Below, piece by piece: positions 48,081-60,048 of a DNA stretch of 64,000 bases. The DNA is from Sorghum bicolor (taxonomy: Eukaryota; Streptophyta; Magnoliopsida; Poales; Poaceae): NCBI RefSeq assembly GCF_000003195.3, contig NC_012876.2, forward strand, positions 41,536,882 through 41,600,881, given 5' to 3'. A program made the position numbers and the translations under genes. How positions within the stretch are numbered: the stretch's first letter is position 1; the number at the start of each line of letters is the position of its first letter. The notes under the pieces were generated by a model that searched no databases, had not been told where the DNA came from, and worked only from the letters and a program-made list of their open reading frames with translations.

Positions 48081-48179
48081 ATGGCAACGCTCAACTCTAA
48101 CCACCTCTATACTACTTCCTCCACTACCATGGTACTATCTAATAACACCCTTGGTGTTACCGCGCAAACAACCTGCTAA
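48081..48179 (+). CDS. Orphan first-exon or micro-ORF candidate
   Basis: A CT-rich, leader-like stretch (47990-48060) precedes ATG 48081. The frame of 32 codons is Ser/Thr/Asn-rich and could be a transit-peptide start (MATLNSNHLYTTSSTTM), with a possible donor GTACTA directly after the second ATG at 48130. I find no continuing exon before the PnsB1 gene. It may be a relic of a truncated gene, a true short ORF, or chance. Confidence 0.25.
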   Translation: MATLNSNHLYTTSSTTMVLSNNTLGVTAQTTC

Positions 48180-48508
48180 ATCATATCATGAGCATGAGCA
48201 TTATGTTTGTGTGTTAATGCATGTGTGAAGCTTGTAATTAAATTTCCTATACAGAAAATGCTTAATGAAATTGTTAAATGAAATCCATCCCTTGTCATGT
48301 TTATATCAAGTAGGGTTAAACTTTAATTTTTCACAAACAAAAATGATATAGAACTTATGTGTATCACCTTAATAAAACTTGTATAGTTTCCATGCACCAC
48401 ACACTCACCCTCTGACTGCATGAACAAATGACCATCAACAAGCAAAGCAGATGTATACAAATACATAGACATGTTTCCTATAGCACATATGCCTGAATCA
48501 AGGATTGA
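48180..48508. other. Intergenic, nothing recognised
   Basis: AT-rich spacer between the orphan exon candidate and the MITE upstream of PnsB1. Confidence 0.5.
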
Positions 48509-48737
48509 GGCCTGGTTTAGTTTCCAAAAATTTTCAAAATTTCTCGTTACATCGATTTTTTGAACGTATACATAGAGCATTAAATATAGACGAAAACAAA
48601 AACTAATTGCACAGTTTATTTATAATTTACTTTACAAATCTTTTGAGTCTAGTTAGTCTATGATTAAATAATAATTGTCAAATATAAATGAAAGTGCTAC
48701 AGTAATAAAGTAAAAAAAATACGGACTAAACAAGCCC
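48509..48737 (+). mobile_element. Tourist-like MITE in the PnsB1 5' flank
   Basis: GGCCTGGTTTAGTTTCC to GGACTAAACAAGCCC, 229 bp, TSD TGA on both sides. It ends 323 bp upstream of the PnsB1 start codon, so it may lie in the promoter. Confidence 0.88.
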
Positions 48738-49060
48738 TGAGACATCAAGAGGAAGAGCGAAGATGTATAGTGCTGATATTCTGGATGGTTGATTAAGATC
48801 TGAAGACTACTGTTCATATAGTCTAAAAGAGCACAGGAAACCAAAAGGCTGATAAACGCCAGCATCAGCGTGCCCTTTATTATCCCTCCTCGTCCACACA
48901 TCCAGCCCCAAATCCAAACCCCTTCTCCCTCCTCTCTTCCCTTACCCGAAGGGAAATAAAGATGGAAAACAAACACACACAGCAGCAACAATATCCAAAG
49001 GTAGCAACTGATCACCAGCAGTCTCCAATAGCATAGCAACACCAAGAAGCTACGCCGACC

Positions 49061-51068
49061 ATGTCGACGTCCATGGCCACCACGCCCACGACGGCAAGGG
49101 CCATGGCGCCAGCGAGACCCCCCGCGCCGCGGCAATGCTGCAGGTACCTCGTCCTCCCCTCCACCGGCCACCGCCGCAGCATCGCGGCGTGGTCTGCGAA
49201 GAAGAAGAACCCGTGGCTGGACCCGTTCGACGACGGGCCCGACGAGGAGTTCGACTACCAGGGCATGTTCTCCGGCGGGAAGCAGGAGGAGGACCCGCGG
49301 CCGCCCGAGGACCCCGCGAACCCGTACGGGTTCCTTCGGTTCCCGCAGGGCTACAACCCAGAGCTGGACAGCCTCGCCTCCAAGGTCCGCGGCGACGTGC
49401 GGCGCGCGTGCTGCGTCGTGTCGGGCGGCGTGTACGAGAACGTGCTCTTCTTCCCCGTGGTGCAGATGCTCAAGGACCGGTACCCCGGCGTGCTGGTCGA
49501 CGTGGTGGCGTCGGCCAGGGGCAAGCAGGTGTACGAGATGTGCAAGAACGTCAGGTACGCCAACGTCTACGACCCCGACGACGACTGGCCGGAGCCCACC
49601 GAGTACACGCACATGCTCGGCGTCCTCAAGGTACGTACGTACGTACGTGTATATATATATATATACTTGCGCTATTCATTGCTTAATTGCATATGGAACG
49701 ATTCCTCTGTTTTATGAGCTACTACGCTGATACCGGTGAGAAATTAGTAGTTGGATGATGAGTAGAGTAAATAAAGCTTTTGGCTGAATCTCTCTCGCCA
49801 TGTCATTGCAACCGGCAGAATAGGTACTATGATCTGATCGTGTCGACGAGGCTGGCCGGGCTCGGGCACGCCCTCTTCCTCTTCATGTCGTCGGCGCGCG
49901 ACAAGGTTGGCTACGTTTACCCCAACGTCAACAGCGTCGGCGCGGGCCTGTTCCTCGACGAGATGTTCAAGCCGCCGACCAACAACCTCTCCGACGGAGG
50001 GTACCACATGTAAAAAACCCGTTGCCCTCCATTTGCACAACCATTTGCTTGCAGCGCAAAGCCTACCATGTCTATTGCCAACGCCACGAGTCTGTCTTGG
50101 AGTAGTTTTTAAATGAATTGCATTGGGAACTGCGATTGATGTACTATTGCCATCAGGTACAAGGACATGCTGGAGTGGATCGGCCGGCCGGCGAAGGACG
50201 TGCCCCAGCAGCCGACACCGCCGCTGCGGGTGTCCATCTCCAAGAAGCTGCGGGCGTACGTGGAGGACAAGTACAGCCGCGCCGGCGTGGAGAAGGGCAA
50301 GTACGTCGTCATCCACGGCATCGCCTCCGACTCCGTCGCCAACATGAAGTCCAGAGGCGACGACGACTGCCTTCTTCCCCTCGAGCACTGGGCTCAGATA
50401 GCCAAGGAGATCAGGTGGCGTATCATGATCATTTATTTATTTATTTCGTCGTGGCATGCAGCATAATGCATTGCGATGAGCCGTGATTGAGTGGCATCGT
50501 TCGTCTATTTGGCAGCTCCGGCGACAAGGGGCTCAAGCCTCTGTTCGTGATCCCCCATGAGAAGCACAGAGATGAGATCGAGGAGGAGGTCGGGGAAGAC
50601 GCAAACATCCTGTTCATCACCACCCCAGGCCAGGTGGGTGTCTCATGAGTTAATCTCCATACATATTGCAGAATGGAACCTTTCAAAGATGACTTACCAT
50701 GCCTTTTCCGACCGACTTCCAAGCTCACGTGCCTCATCAACGACTCTGCCGGCGTCGTCGCGACCAACACCTCTGCCGTGCAGCTCGCCAACGCCCGCGA
50801 CAAGGCATGGTAAGTAAACTCGGCATATCACCGGCATTTCAGCTCCTAGTTGCACCACGCTTTCGGTTCTGCAACTTTTCTTCTTTTTGCCAGTGTGGCC
50901 TTGTTCTCGTCGGCAGAGAAGGCGAAGCTGTTCCTGCCGTACGTGGAGGATAAGAGCAGTTGCACCGTCATCTCGTCGGCCACGGGGAAGCTGATCGACA
51001 TCGACATCAACGCAGTGAAGAATACGGTGAAGGACTTCGAGCCCGCTCCCAGCTTCGCATTGGCATAA
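49061..51068 (+). CDS. PnsB1: PnsB1 (NDF1/NDH48-like), chloroplast NDH subcomplex B subunit
   Basis: Six exons: 49061-49630, 49819-50009, 50157-50414, 50516-50633, 50724-50809 and 50894-51068. All introns are GT-AG and phases agree, giving 465 codons plus TAA, close to the about 460-residue family length. The N-terminus is a Ser/Thr/Ala/Arg-rich chloroplast transit peptide. The mature part starts near KNPWLDPFDDGPDEEFDYQG. Then follow GDVRRACCVVSGGVYENVLFFP, the RYYDLIVSTRLAGLGHALF block at the start of exon 2, the VVIHGIASDS strand, and FITTPGQLTCLINDSAG with NTSAVQLANARDKAC near the end. Recognised from family memory as the peripheral thylakoid-side subunit needed for NDH-dependent cyclic electron flow around photosystem I. 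The late motifs resemble GT9 (heptosyltransferase-like) folds. Exon 1 is very GC-rich, as often in grasses. AATAAA occurs near 51252. Convergent with the WRKY gene. Confidence 0.9.
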
Positions 51069-51563
51069 AAGTAGCGGCTGCCAACATCAATCCATTGCGT
51101 TGTACACAGTTCCAGAGAATTTATGTGAGCAGACACTCTGGAGACAAGACAATGATGCAGCTATTACAAACTGCAAATAGGACAGCATGCATAATGTGTA
51201 TTCCGATGTTATACCGATATATAAATAAATCACATCTCATATCAGCTATGCAATAAATCGAACTAGAACAATACAGCACACAAGGTTCTAAAGAACCATC
51301 CCACACATGTTATCTGGTCTCCTTGTTGCTGAGCCTCATGTAAAATACAGTACCTATACACACTAGGGAATGGGAATCTATACAGGCAGACGACCAGTCA
51401 TGGCTTCCTGAACCTAACGCTTCCTCAAATGTTCCCCAGTGCTCCACGGAACGCCGAACACCAAAGCCTCACCTCATACACAAGTTAACACAATAACATA
51501 TCACTGAACCAATAAATATGACAACCTAAGATGTCAATCGAATCACCTCCTATCTCAGCATGC

Positions 51564-54500
51564 TCAACTGTTTTGGACTTGTACTGCAGCAGAAGTTTCT
51601 TTCAGGACAGAGTTCTTCATGTCATCGGAGTTAGTTTTGATGCTGAGCAGTGTTTGTGCAGATTCAAGTGCCTTCTCACCTCCAAATTCCAAAGTTGTCT
51701 CCTTATCAGACTCACTGTTGGCATCCTTCTGAGTAATGGTTGGAGGTTTCTCATCTGATGTAGTTGATGTGTTGGGTTGCTCAGTGGTTGTTGCTGACGG
51801 ACTGATTGCAGAAACTGGTATGCTGCTGCTTCTGAATGGTTCATCGTGATTGTGTTTACCTTCATAAGTTACAACAATATTGTTAACATCATCTGGTGCC
51901 TTTTCCACATGCTTACGGACAGGGCATCCACCATGCGTGCAGCGGTAATAACTCCTGCAGAGGTTGATTCAGAATTTAGAAAGCAAATTAATTAAAACAG
52001 CACCTAGACAGAACAAATGGGCAGATGTAACAAACAATTTTGAACTGCAAAGCTTGAAAGTATTTGTTTTATGCACATGAAAAATGACATTTAAGATATC
52101 AGCTCCACTTATATCTTCATTCCCTGACAAGTTTTTGTTGGGAATTGGCAACCATTGATATAGTGCTAGTGAGAATTTAGATAGCATAGCAACATTGCTT
52201 GCAAAGGAACGTACATTGTATTCTGAAAACATGGAAGCTATTTATAGAAGACAACTGTAACAACGAAGATAAGTGGGGAACTTTGATCCAATATACACAC
52301 CAGTGTACCAAAAGAAACAAAAACAAATTGGGACCAAATGACTAAATGACTCAATCTGCAACCACACAAAGCAACAGCACCACTAAACAGGACAGTATCA
52401 CTTTTGGGTTAATTGAACATTGTGTGCATGACAGAGGTTCCACACTAGGCCCCCACTGTCCATCTACTAACAACTTCCACAGTTCCAATGATGCTACTAG
52501 TCAACCAGTCACATTGTAGTATTATACCCTAGATGAGGGAGACACCACCCAGGATTCAAATCCTGGTGGCACCAAAAAGATGACCTTGCTGGCAACCCAA
52601 ACAAATAGTGACTGGGCACTGACCCAACTTCCAGGGGGGTAGTTGAGTTGCAGTGGTCACCAGCCCAGGAGGTCGTGGTCAGCCTATGTTACAGTGCAGC
52701 TCTATAGGGCTAAGGTAGAACTCAGGGGGTTTCTCAACCTTGTGGTTGAGGCTTTTCAATATAACGCCACGGGGAGGCTGTTCCCCAGGGCAGAGTTTTT
52801 TTTTGGGGGTTGGGGGGGGGGACTACCTAAATACAAAATGTAAGAAGTAGCAACATATCACATTTAAAGGTGTAGCGTACAACATCACTAAGGGTTAAGG
52901 GATGAAGACCTCAATCTCTTTTGGATGGAATGGTTCACTAGGGGAGCACTCAGCATTACACCCTTTTGTTAGGTGATATTAGACAACTAGGGTTCTTAAG
53001 TAAGAACTAACACATTGTATAGAGTTAATGGTTTATTTTAATAAAAAGCTTGTTACTTTGATCTACTTTGATCAAATGAAAACAAGGGTGACTGCAGCCA
53101 AACTTTACAAATTTTGTAATCAGTAACATAGTTTAAGATATTGCCATCATTGCATTAGTACCCATATCAATAGCCTATAACTTGTTGGATATGTGGGATT
53201 AATTACTCTGTGCATCCTAAACACCAAGGCCTTGTGGGTGATAAGCGCACTGCATAGGCACAGGACCAAACAAATGTAAAACAATTCGGCACATGAAATA
53301 TACTTACCAGTTGCTAAAGGCCCTTTCACTTCTTACATTTTCTCGGTTTTACAGTTTTCACCATACAAAGTTCATAGTCTTGTGCTGCTAAGTGCACAAA
53401 CAGTTATATTTCTATGAAACTAGCCCCAGAAGTTGTAGTTCTGTAAAATTTACTGTATCTTGAAAGGGACTCTACATCAAAGATGGTAAACTTTCACCAA
53501 GAATAGCTAATTGCAATACTGATTCCATCTCATAAACCAAGTTTGTAGGTTCTGCTACAACCTTCACGGGACCACATAAAATAATAGTTTTGCAGATGTG
53601 CTACTATATTATAATAAAACTTAAAAAAAAAATGCTTGAAGACTAGTCATGAGAACACGACAATATCTCATTGTTGCATCAGAAATTTAGTTTCTAAAAG
53701 CACCATCAGATGTAATGTTCATGGTCAATTTAAGCATCAGGGACATAAAGCTCACCTAATGTACGAAACCACCCTACTAACCACAAGCCTAATGGACAAA
53801 TACATGACCCAGATGTTGAGATTAGAACAAAAACCAACCATTTAGTATTGCTAGGTTAAATGAAAATAATAATGAGCCATAAGAGGAGATAATAAGCCTC
53901 TTTCAGGATCAGAAATAACAGTAGACAATATTGTTATTAAGTTCTACAGTGTGAAATTGCTCTGTGATTGTCATGTGCTGACAACAAAGTGAGCGGCTTC
54001 CCACCTGGGGTTTGGATTTCCCTTCACGATTTTCTGCCCATACTTGCGCCATCTGTATCCATCACTCATCTTCCCAGCCTGCACAATAATCTTTTGCTCT
54101 CTAACTGTTCTGAGAACTGGCGTTAAGTTAGGCGCTGTGGTCTCAAGTGTCCTGTTCAAAGAACAACAATAGAGGATACAAAAGGTAAGAACAACTAATC
54201 AATATAGATATGAATGAATCAAATAGTCCTACAGTACAATGACCTTCGCTTTGGCAGGGGTTCTGCACTAGGATGTTCATTTTCAGATTTGTTACCAGCA
54301 TCCCCTTCACAGTCACTTGAGCAAAAGAGATGCTGCTCAGAAGTTTCTGAGATGGCACTCTGTTCCAATTTACATGTAGGGGTACTGGATTCTACAATTT
54401 CTGTGTTCACAAGTCTCAAGGTTTCGCCTCCAGAGGGAACACCAATTGGAGTCACTCTTTCTTTTGCAAATCTGGTCTTTTGTGGTGGTTCATGATTGTG

Positions 54501-57184
54501 AGCTCCTCTATAAATGATTTCCACAACACGGCCATCAGGGAAATGCTCAACCTTCTTTTTAGCCAGACAACCTGAGTTTGTGCATCTATAGTAGCTCCTG
54601 GAATTATCACTACTTTTCACCTGCTTCTGACCATATTTCCTCCAGTTGAAGCCATCAGCTACCATATTTACAACAACATGGTGTGATTTTGAATCAGATG
54701 AAAATGACTTGTCAGCAATTGGTTTACAAATATTTCCTTCAGTTACTGATGGTGATTGCTGAAGTGGCACTAGAGATCTTGGTGTCATATAAAATGGACT
54801 TGATGGCACTTCTGAACATGCAGATGAAGTTGGTGACTGCAAGTGCATTTGTGCCTGTGCTGTAACACTCGCCAAAGCTGCTTGATGAGTCATTGCAAAC
54901 TGGCCCTAATATTCAAGAAAAAGATTTTTACAGATCTAAGTAATGCAATAAAAGAATCCACTATATAGAACTGAGGAAGATATGATAGACCATACAACAC
55001 ACGAAAACAATGCATAAAGTGTATTTATAGTAAGATCCTACTCCTTCCGCTCTTTCATATGATGCTGGCTAGTTCAAAATTGAACTAAATAATGTCATAT
55101 ACAAAAGAACAGAGGGACTATATAAGAAAGCTTCATAACCTATCTCTACCACTAAAAAGAGCAACAAGGTATCATCAACACTCCGTAATATAGTTGTCTT
55201 GTATGCCTCTTCAATTTCAATTCCAATCTCACATCACATTGAGGCTTCAGTTGTAAGGGGTCAATACACAGCCGAAGAATTAATTCAAGGCTCGGTGATA
55301 GTTGTCTTTGAAAGTACATCTAGCATGAGTTAGATTGTATTTTTCTCATGTGTAATTTTGATTTATTGGCCACCCCATCTTGCTTTTGCCTGTTTTGTAT
55401 AATATTTTTTTTAGAATAATTGGTATTTTGTTTGTGGCCATAAAAACACATGGGCCATTTACTAGTAGAAGTAAATGACAGATATCTTCCAATCTCAAAT
55501 TTGGGTGAAAGAATACCCTAAAGTAAAAACCATGAGATCCAAGATACTGTAATATGTTGAATGAGATTAATCCAGCCCTTTAACATACATGAAATAGAAC
55601 AGTGGTCCGACAGCACCTTAGTGCCTGGAGTCAGGTTCTAAGGTTCGGTAACCGGTTATGGGCCGACCCACCCAACCTAGTTGTGATTGCATGGTATAAT
55701 CAGGGAATAATCTGGCATAGATTATGATTTTTGCACCCATTCTTTGTATAGCTGAGTGCACCCGTTTTTTAGACACTGCCTGGATTGCTGCTATGTTACA
55801 CTATTAAGAACTCCAATGGAACTTGTTGTAATTATTTAGTCAACATCATGTGTTACTTCGCTCAATGTGCTCATGTGTAAACATGACATAATGTAACAAA
55901 AATCAAATTAGAGGGGTTGCTTTGCAAATGTTACTCATGTTCAAAAACAATGCATTGCCAATAGTTGAGTGGTTTAACTGGTTATCCTGCACTCCTGCAG
56001 CATATCTGGCCATCATGTGTGTCATCTGAATGGAGCTACTGACCAAACCCACCCCCAAAAAGGAACATTTCGAATTCAAGTTATACGGAAGACTGAATAT
56101 CCTGCAAGTAGACCACTCTTCTCGAGCAATAAACTATCAACTATGGAACTGCAATAAAATTGCAACACCAGCCTTAATTATGGTACACGCACAAACCTAA
56201 GAATATTATGGAACTTCAATTGCTATATTTTATAAATACATAGGTCAATGCGTTCTAAATTTCTAATTTATTATAATTCTGATTCAGTACAAAGCCTAGA
56301 ACATAAACAAGCTACATAAGTCACATGTGAATTAACCACAGAGGGGGCAAATTTCAGTATGCAGCTGCCCTTAAAATGAGTGATGGCATGTCAATCCTCT
56401 AGATTGTATACTACAAAGATTTTGTAATTCTAATCAAGCAAAAATATCAAGGTGTGCATAAATGCAACCCAAAAACTCAGGCAACATTTCTAGCACTGGC
56501 TAATTGGCCATCAAAGGTGATATCAAACAACAATTTAGCACCGGCTATGATCGGCTGACTAGGGTATGAAATTACCACTTTGTTCAGGAATGAATCAACT
56601 TAGAAATATGTGGCTCGAAACCTCATCCAGGGCTCATCAATATATTTAGTGAGAGAGAGGATTGGCAGACTCACCGCAAACCCTGGAGGCGCAATGAAGC
56701 AAGGCACGGCCACCACCGGCACCGCTAGGATGGGCGTCTCCGCACTGGCCCCAGCTGGCGGCCGGGTCACCTTGACCTCCTTCTCCGTCCCCTCCACCTT
56801 CACCACCGCAGTCACTTTCAGCTTCGCCTCTTCCTCCACCTTCTCCTTCTCCTTCCCCTCCTTCCCCTTCCCCTTATCCTTCTCCCGCTTCTCCTTCGCC
56901 CGATCCCCCCTCTCCTTCTCCACTTCGTTCGCCTTCATGTCCGCTTCTGCCGCCGCCACCACCTCCATCCCCAAGCGATCTACTGGCGGCGCCCCGGTTG
57001 GTTCCCGCGGCGGGTGCGCCTCCACCTCCGCCTCTTCCTCTTCGAGCGGGCGCTTCTCCTCGTCCGGACCCCGGGAGGGCTCCAGCGGTGGCGCCGGGCG
57101 CGTCTCATCCACGTCAGCCGCCGCCGGGGCAGGGAGCTTCTCGTTGGCCAGTGCCAGCGCCGGCGCCGGATCGCCGTCGGCCAT
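51564..57184 (-). CDS. Group I WRKY transcription factor
   Basis: Four exons on the - strand: 57184-56675, 54905-54244, 54151-54005 and 51954-51564. All introns are GT-AG and phases agree, giving 569 residues. Exon 1 (170 aa) is Ala/Pro-rich, then a long Lys/Glu-rich charged stretch, ending CFIAPPGFA. Exon 2 begins with a [17 protein letters not shown] helix seen in group I members. WRKY domain 1 (WRKYGQK about residues 258-264) has a C-X4-C...HNH zinc site. Domain 2 (WRKYGQK about 425-431) is split by the conserved intron after NPNPR, and exon 4 supplies YYRCTHGGC and HNH. The tail is Ser/Thr/Glu-rich. Group I WRKYs are nuclear activators or repressors binding W-box (TTGACY) sites. An in-frame upstream extension to 57433 has no ATG, so 57184 is the start. 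Which orthologue this is I cannot say. Confidence 0.92.
52528..52812 (+). mobile_element. SINE-like insertion in WRKY intron 3
   Basis: A tRNA-like box B, GGATTCAAATCCTGG, lies at 52551-52565 with a possible box A just upstream. A GC-richer body follows, ending CACGGGGAGGCTGTTCCCC and a T tract at 52797-52805. The right end runs into a G-rich tract. Ends are approximate and no TSD was confirmed. Confidence 0.5.
54906..56674 (-). other. WRKY intron 1
   Basis: Intron of 1.77 kb with donor GTGAGT (56674-56669) and acceptor TAG (54908-54906). No separate gene was seen inside it. Confidence 0.85.
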
Positions 57185-57515
57185 GGAGGGGAAAACTAGG
57201 GTTTGGAAGGCTGGATAGTTCGAGAGCCGGGTGAGAAGGGGAAGAGGCAGGGGAGCTTTTGACTGACATTGACCGTAGCAGAGAGGTAGTAGTAAAAGCC
57301 GTGGATGGTGGGAGAAGGAAAACGGAACGGGAGGACGGAGGAGTGACGGACGTTGTGAACTTGTGATTACCAAGGGACGGGCACGGACGGACGGAACTAC
57401 GGAAGGGCAATGGCCACTAGCTACTTGGGTCACCCGTCGAGTACCGAACGGTCAAACGGTCAAAAGTGCTGCCCCACTCGCAGCAGACTAATCCGGGGAT
57501 TTTGTGGTTAGACTA
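57185..57515 (-). promoter_or_regulatory. WRKY 5' leader and proximal promoter region
   Basis: GC-rich sequence upstream of the ATG. Its reading frame is open without an upstream ATG, fitting a 5' UTR. TTGACC/GGTCAA-type cores (57267-57273 and 57450-57463) are potential W-boxes and could allow auto-regulation. That is an inference only. Confidence 0.4.
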
Positions 57516-57729
57516 GGTCCTTGTTTAGTTTTTTTTATAGCATTTTTATCTGTATTTGATAAATATTATTTAATTATAGACAAATTAAGCTTAAAAGATT
57601 CGTCTCGCAAATTACAGATAAACTGTACAATTATTTATTTCTTTTTATATATATTTAATACTTCATGCATGATTCGATGTGACGAAGAATCTGAAAATAT
57701 TACAATATTTTTTAGAACTAAACAAGGCC
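57516..57729 (-). mobile_element. Tourist-like MITE upstream of the WRKY gene
   Basis: GGTCCTTGTTTAGTTTT to GAACTAAACAAGGCC, about 214 bp, CTA at both flanks. It lies 332 bp upstream of the WRKY start codon. Confidence 0.85.
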
Positions 57730-58153
57730 TAGGTAGTATACCCGTGTGTTGCTATGAGACAACTAAACTTGTATATTAAAAACATACAGATCGCAAGATA
57801 AATAACAATACCGTGAAATTAAATACTGACATTAAAGTGATACTTAACCAAAAAAATCAAAATTCATGAAATTAACATAGTCAAGGAGAGCGCGGCATTG
57901 CAGGCTTATAAACTTTATTGTATAGACCTTTCCGTGATACGGCTAAGATAATGTTTTATATCAACAGAATGAAATCTTTGATATTCATTTTTTCATACAC
58001 CAATAAATCCTAAATAAGTTTTACCCTATCTCCATACCATCATTACAAGTTTGAGTATATATGTAAATGTATTTGCCCGTGTCTTGGTATGGGAGTTTCA
58101 AAATTCTAAGTTGCCATTATATCATCAATCCTCAAATTCACCCATACATCTAA
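57730..58153. other. Intergenic, nothing recognised
   Basis: AT-rich spacer between two MITEs. Confidence 0.5.
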
Positions 58154-58396
58154 GGCCTTGTTTAGTTGCAAAATTTTTTTGGATTTCGTTACTGTAGCAC
58201 TTTCGTTTTTATTTAACAAACATTGTCCAATCATGGAGTAACTAGGCTTAAAAGATTCGTCTTGCGATTTACAGACAAACTGTGCAATTAGTTTTTATTT
58301 TCATCTATATTTAATACTTCATGCATATGCCGTAAGATTCGATGTGACGTGGAATCTTGAAATTTTTTTGGTTTTTTATGGGAACTAAACAAGGCC
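58154..58396 (-). mobile_element. Tourist-like MITE, intact
   Basis: GGCCTTGTTTAGTTGC to GGGAACTAAACAAGGCC, 243 bp, TSD TAA at 58151-58153 and 58397-58399. One of the best-preserved copies of the family in the window. Confidence 0.92.
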
Positions 58397-60048
58397 TAAG
58401 TGGTCATTCATGGAACAAACAAAAAATTCTAAACTTAGCATGAAATAAATTGACCTCCAACAAATTAGAAGAATTAATTATCTGCTAGAATACTATTGTT
58501 TCACACCAAAGATTAAAATGCTACACTAATAAGTAAAAGGAAAATGCTCAGCATCCTTCCCTGAAAGTCAGCACTCGTGTTTGTGGCAGCCGAGTCCTCA
58601 CTTTAAAGTGGCAAAAAATTCCTCTTTGTGGCCTAAGCCAAAAAAAAGAGAATGAATCAATATAATTGGATGAAGCTTAAATCAATGATTCAAGCATTTT
58701 AATCTTTTTTAGTACACGGTGAAGGAGGGGTTGGGTTCTTTCAGATACAAACTAATACTACTTGATAGTAGTATAGCCATAGGGATGGCTGGTAAAAAGG
58801 AAGCAAGAGTTTATTCTGGCGCCTCACAGAACTGCATTTTCAGGAGTTGTAGACACATATGTGATATAAATGTCTTACCAATAATCTAATTTATACCCTT
58901 GCACATGACTAATCCAAATCGAACTCAGGAATAATCTAAGCAATTCTAACATGACATTCCATCATTGTTTACTACATTATTAAAGAAAATACCTTCCAGA
59001 TCAAGGCCGAAGAAATTACAATTAGAAATAGATTATATTAACGACTGCCCACCTCCTGAAAAGTCCTGCAAATAAAAATTAGCATCAATAAATGAAATGT
59101 TGCAAACCATCCGTCCAAAATCAAGGAACAGAAGCACATGCAAGTTTAACCAAAGATCAACGTGATACCTAGATTGGATAAATCATGTGTCCAATAAATC
59201 AAGGTGTGTGCTGATAGCAAATGAAAAGTTACTATACATTTTCTACCTTCTCTCATTGCTTGCAATAGTAAGATAGGGTCTAGAGAAAGCCAGAAAAGTA
59301 TTTCATTTTTCCATTAACTTGCGAATATGTACCATAAATCTCAATAGAATCCTGAACATGAGTACTTGTCAAAAAACATTCAAGCAAATGGCAGTGAAAA
59401 GAAATCTTAAAGGAGTGCTTGTTAGAAAATATTCAAGCACAGAATGGCACTGGAAAAAACAGTCAACATTTTACTACTTCTATATAGTTATGGTGCTCAT
59501 AAGTTAGTAGTAAAATTAATAATCTCTAAACTGCAAACCCTCTTTTATGAAAAAACTAAAGTCCCATGTACAAGGATCAGAGGAAGAGCTGTTACCAATA
59601 GATCCCAAGGTTTTCAAGGTGCTCACCCAGATAAAACAAGCACATTGTGTGCAGAATAAATTGAAATCCCATTAGAACAACCCGTGTCTATGAATTATAT
59701 TTTTTCACAATAGCTGAATTGTTGCCTTGCAGCAACCTTGCTACATGCTAGCTTCATAATACCTTATTTTAGAGCAGATCTAAACACATACATGTAGCAG
59801 TTTGGAGCAGCATAGCTCAACTATAGCGAGTTGTATAATATGTGTTGTTCAGCCCATGTCGTGCAAGAAGCAACAATCAATACATGAAAACTCTATTTTT
59901 TGCAACCATGGATGTTGAGTTTGGCTCTAGGATAATTGACAGGCTGAATTCTAAATTTAAACAACTCTCTAGAAAATTATCTCTTTCATGCTATAGATAT
60001 GTGCATACCTAATTTAGGCAATATGTTCCAAAATTGCAGAAAATTTAC
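58397..60048. other. AT-rich region, possible further exons of the unknown gene
   Basis: No exon can be firmly drawn. On the - strand an acceptor-like TTCAG near 59953, followed by a short open block, and another near 59600 could be downstream exons of the gene at 60049-60400. The frames are short and not provable by eye. Confidence 0.3.

Noticed and set aside
48653..49612. Long - strand frame opposite PnsB1 exon 1
   Set aside because: Antisense shadow of a GC-rich exon. The + strand product is a recognised family with consistent splicing.
49135..49686. Arg/Gly/Pro-rich + strand frame over PnsB1 exon 1
   Set aside because: Frame-shifted shadow, with composition typical of GC-rich off-frames.
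56610..57218. + strand Ser/Phe-rich frame over WRKY exon 1
   Set aside because: Complement of the Lys/Glu-rich exon; no independent support.
56600..57433. WRKY N-terminal extension upstream of 57184
   Set aside because: Open frame but no in-frame ATG upstream; treated as 5' UTR.
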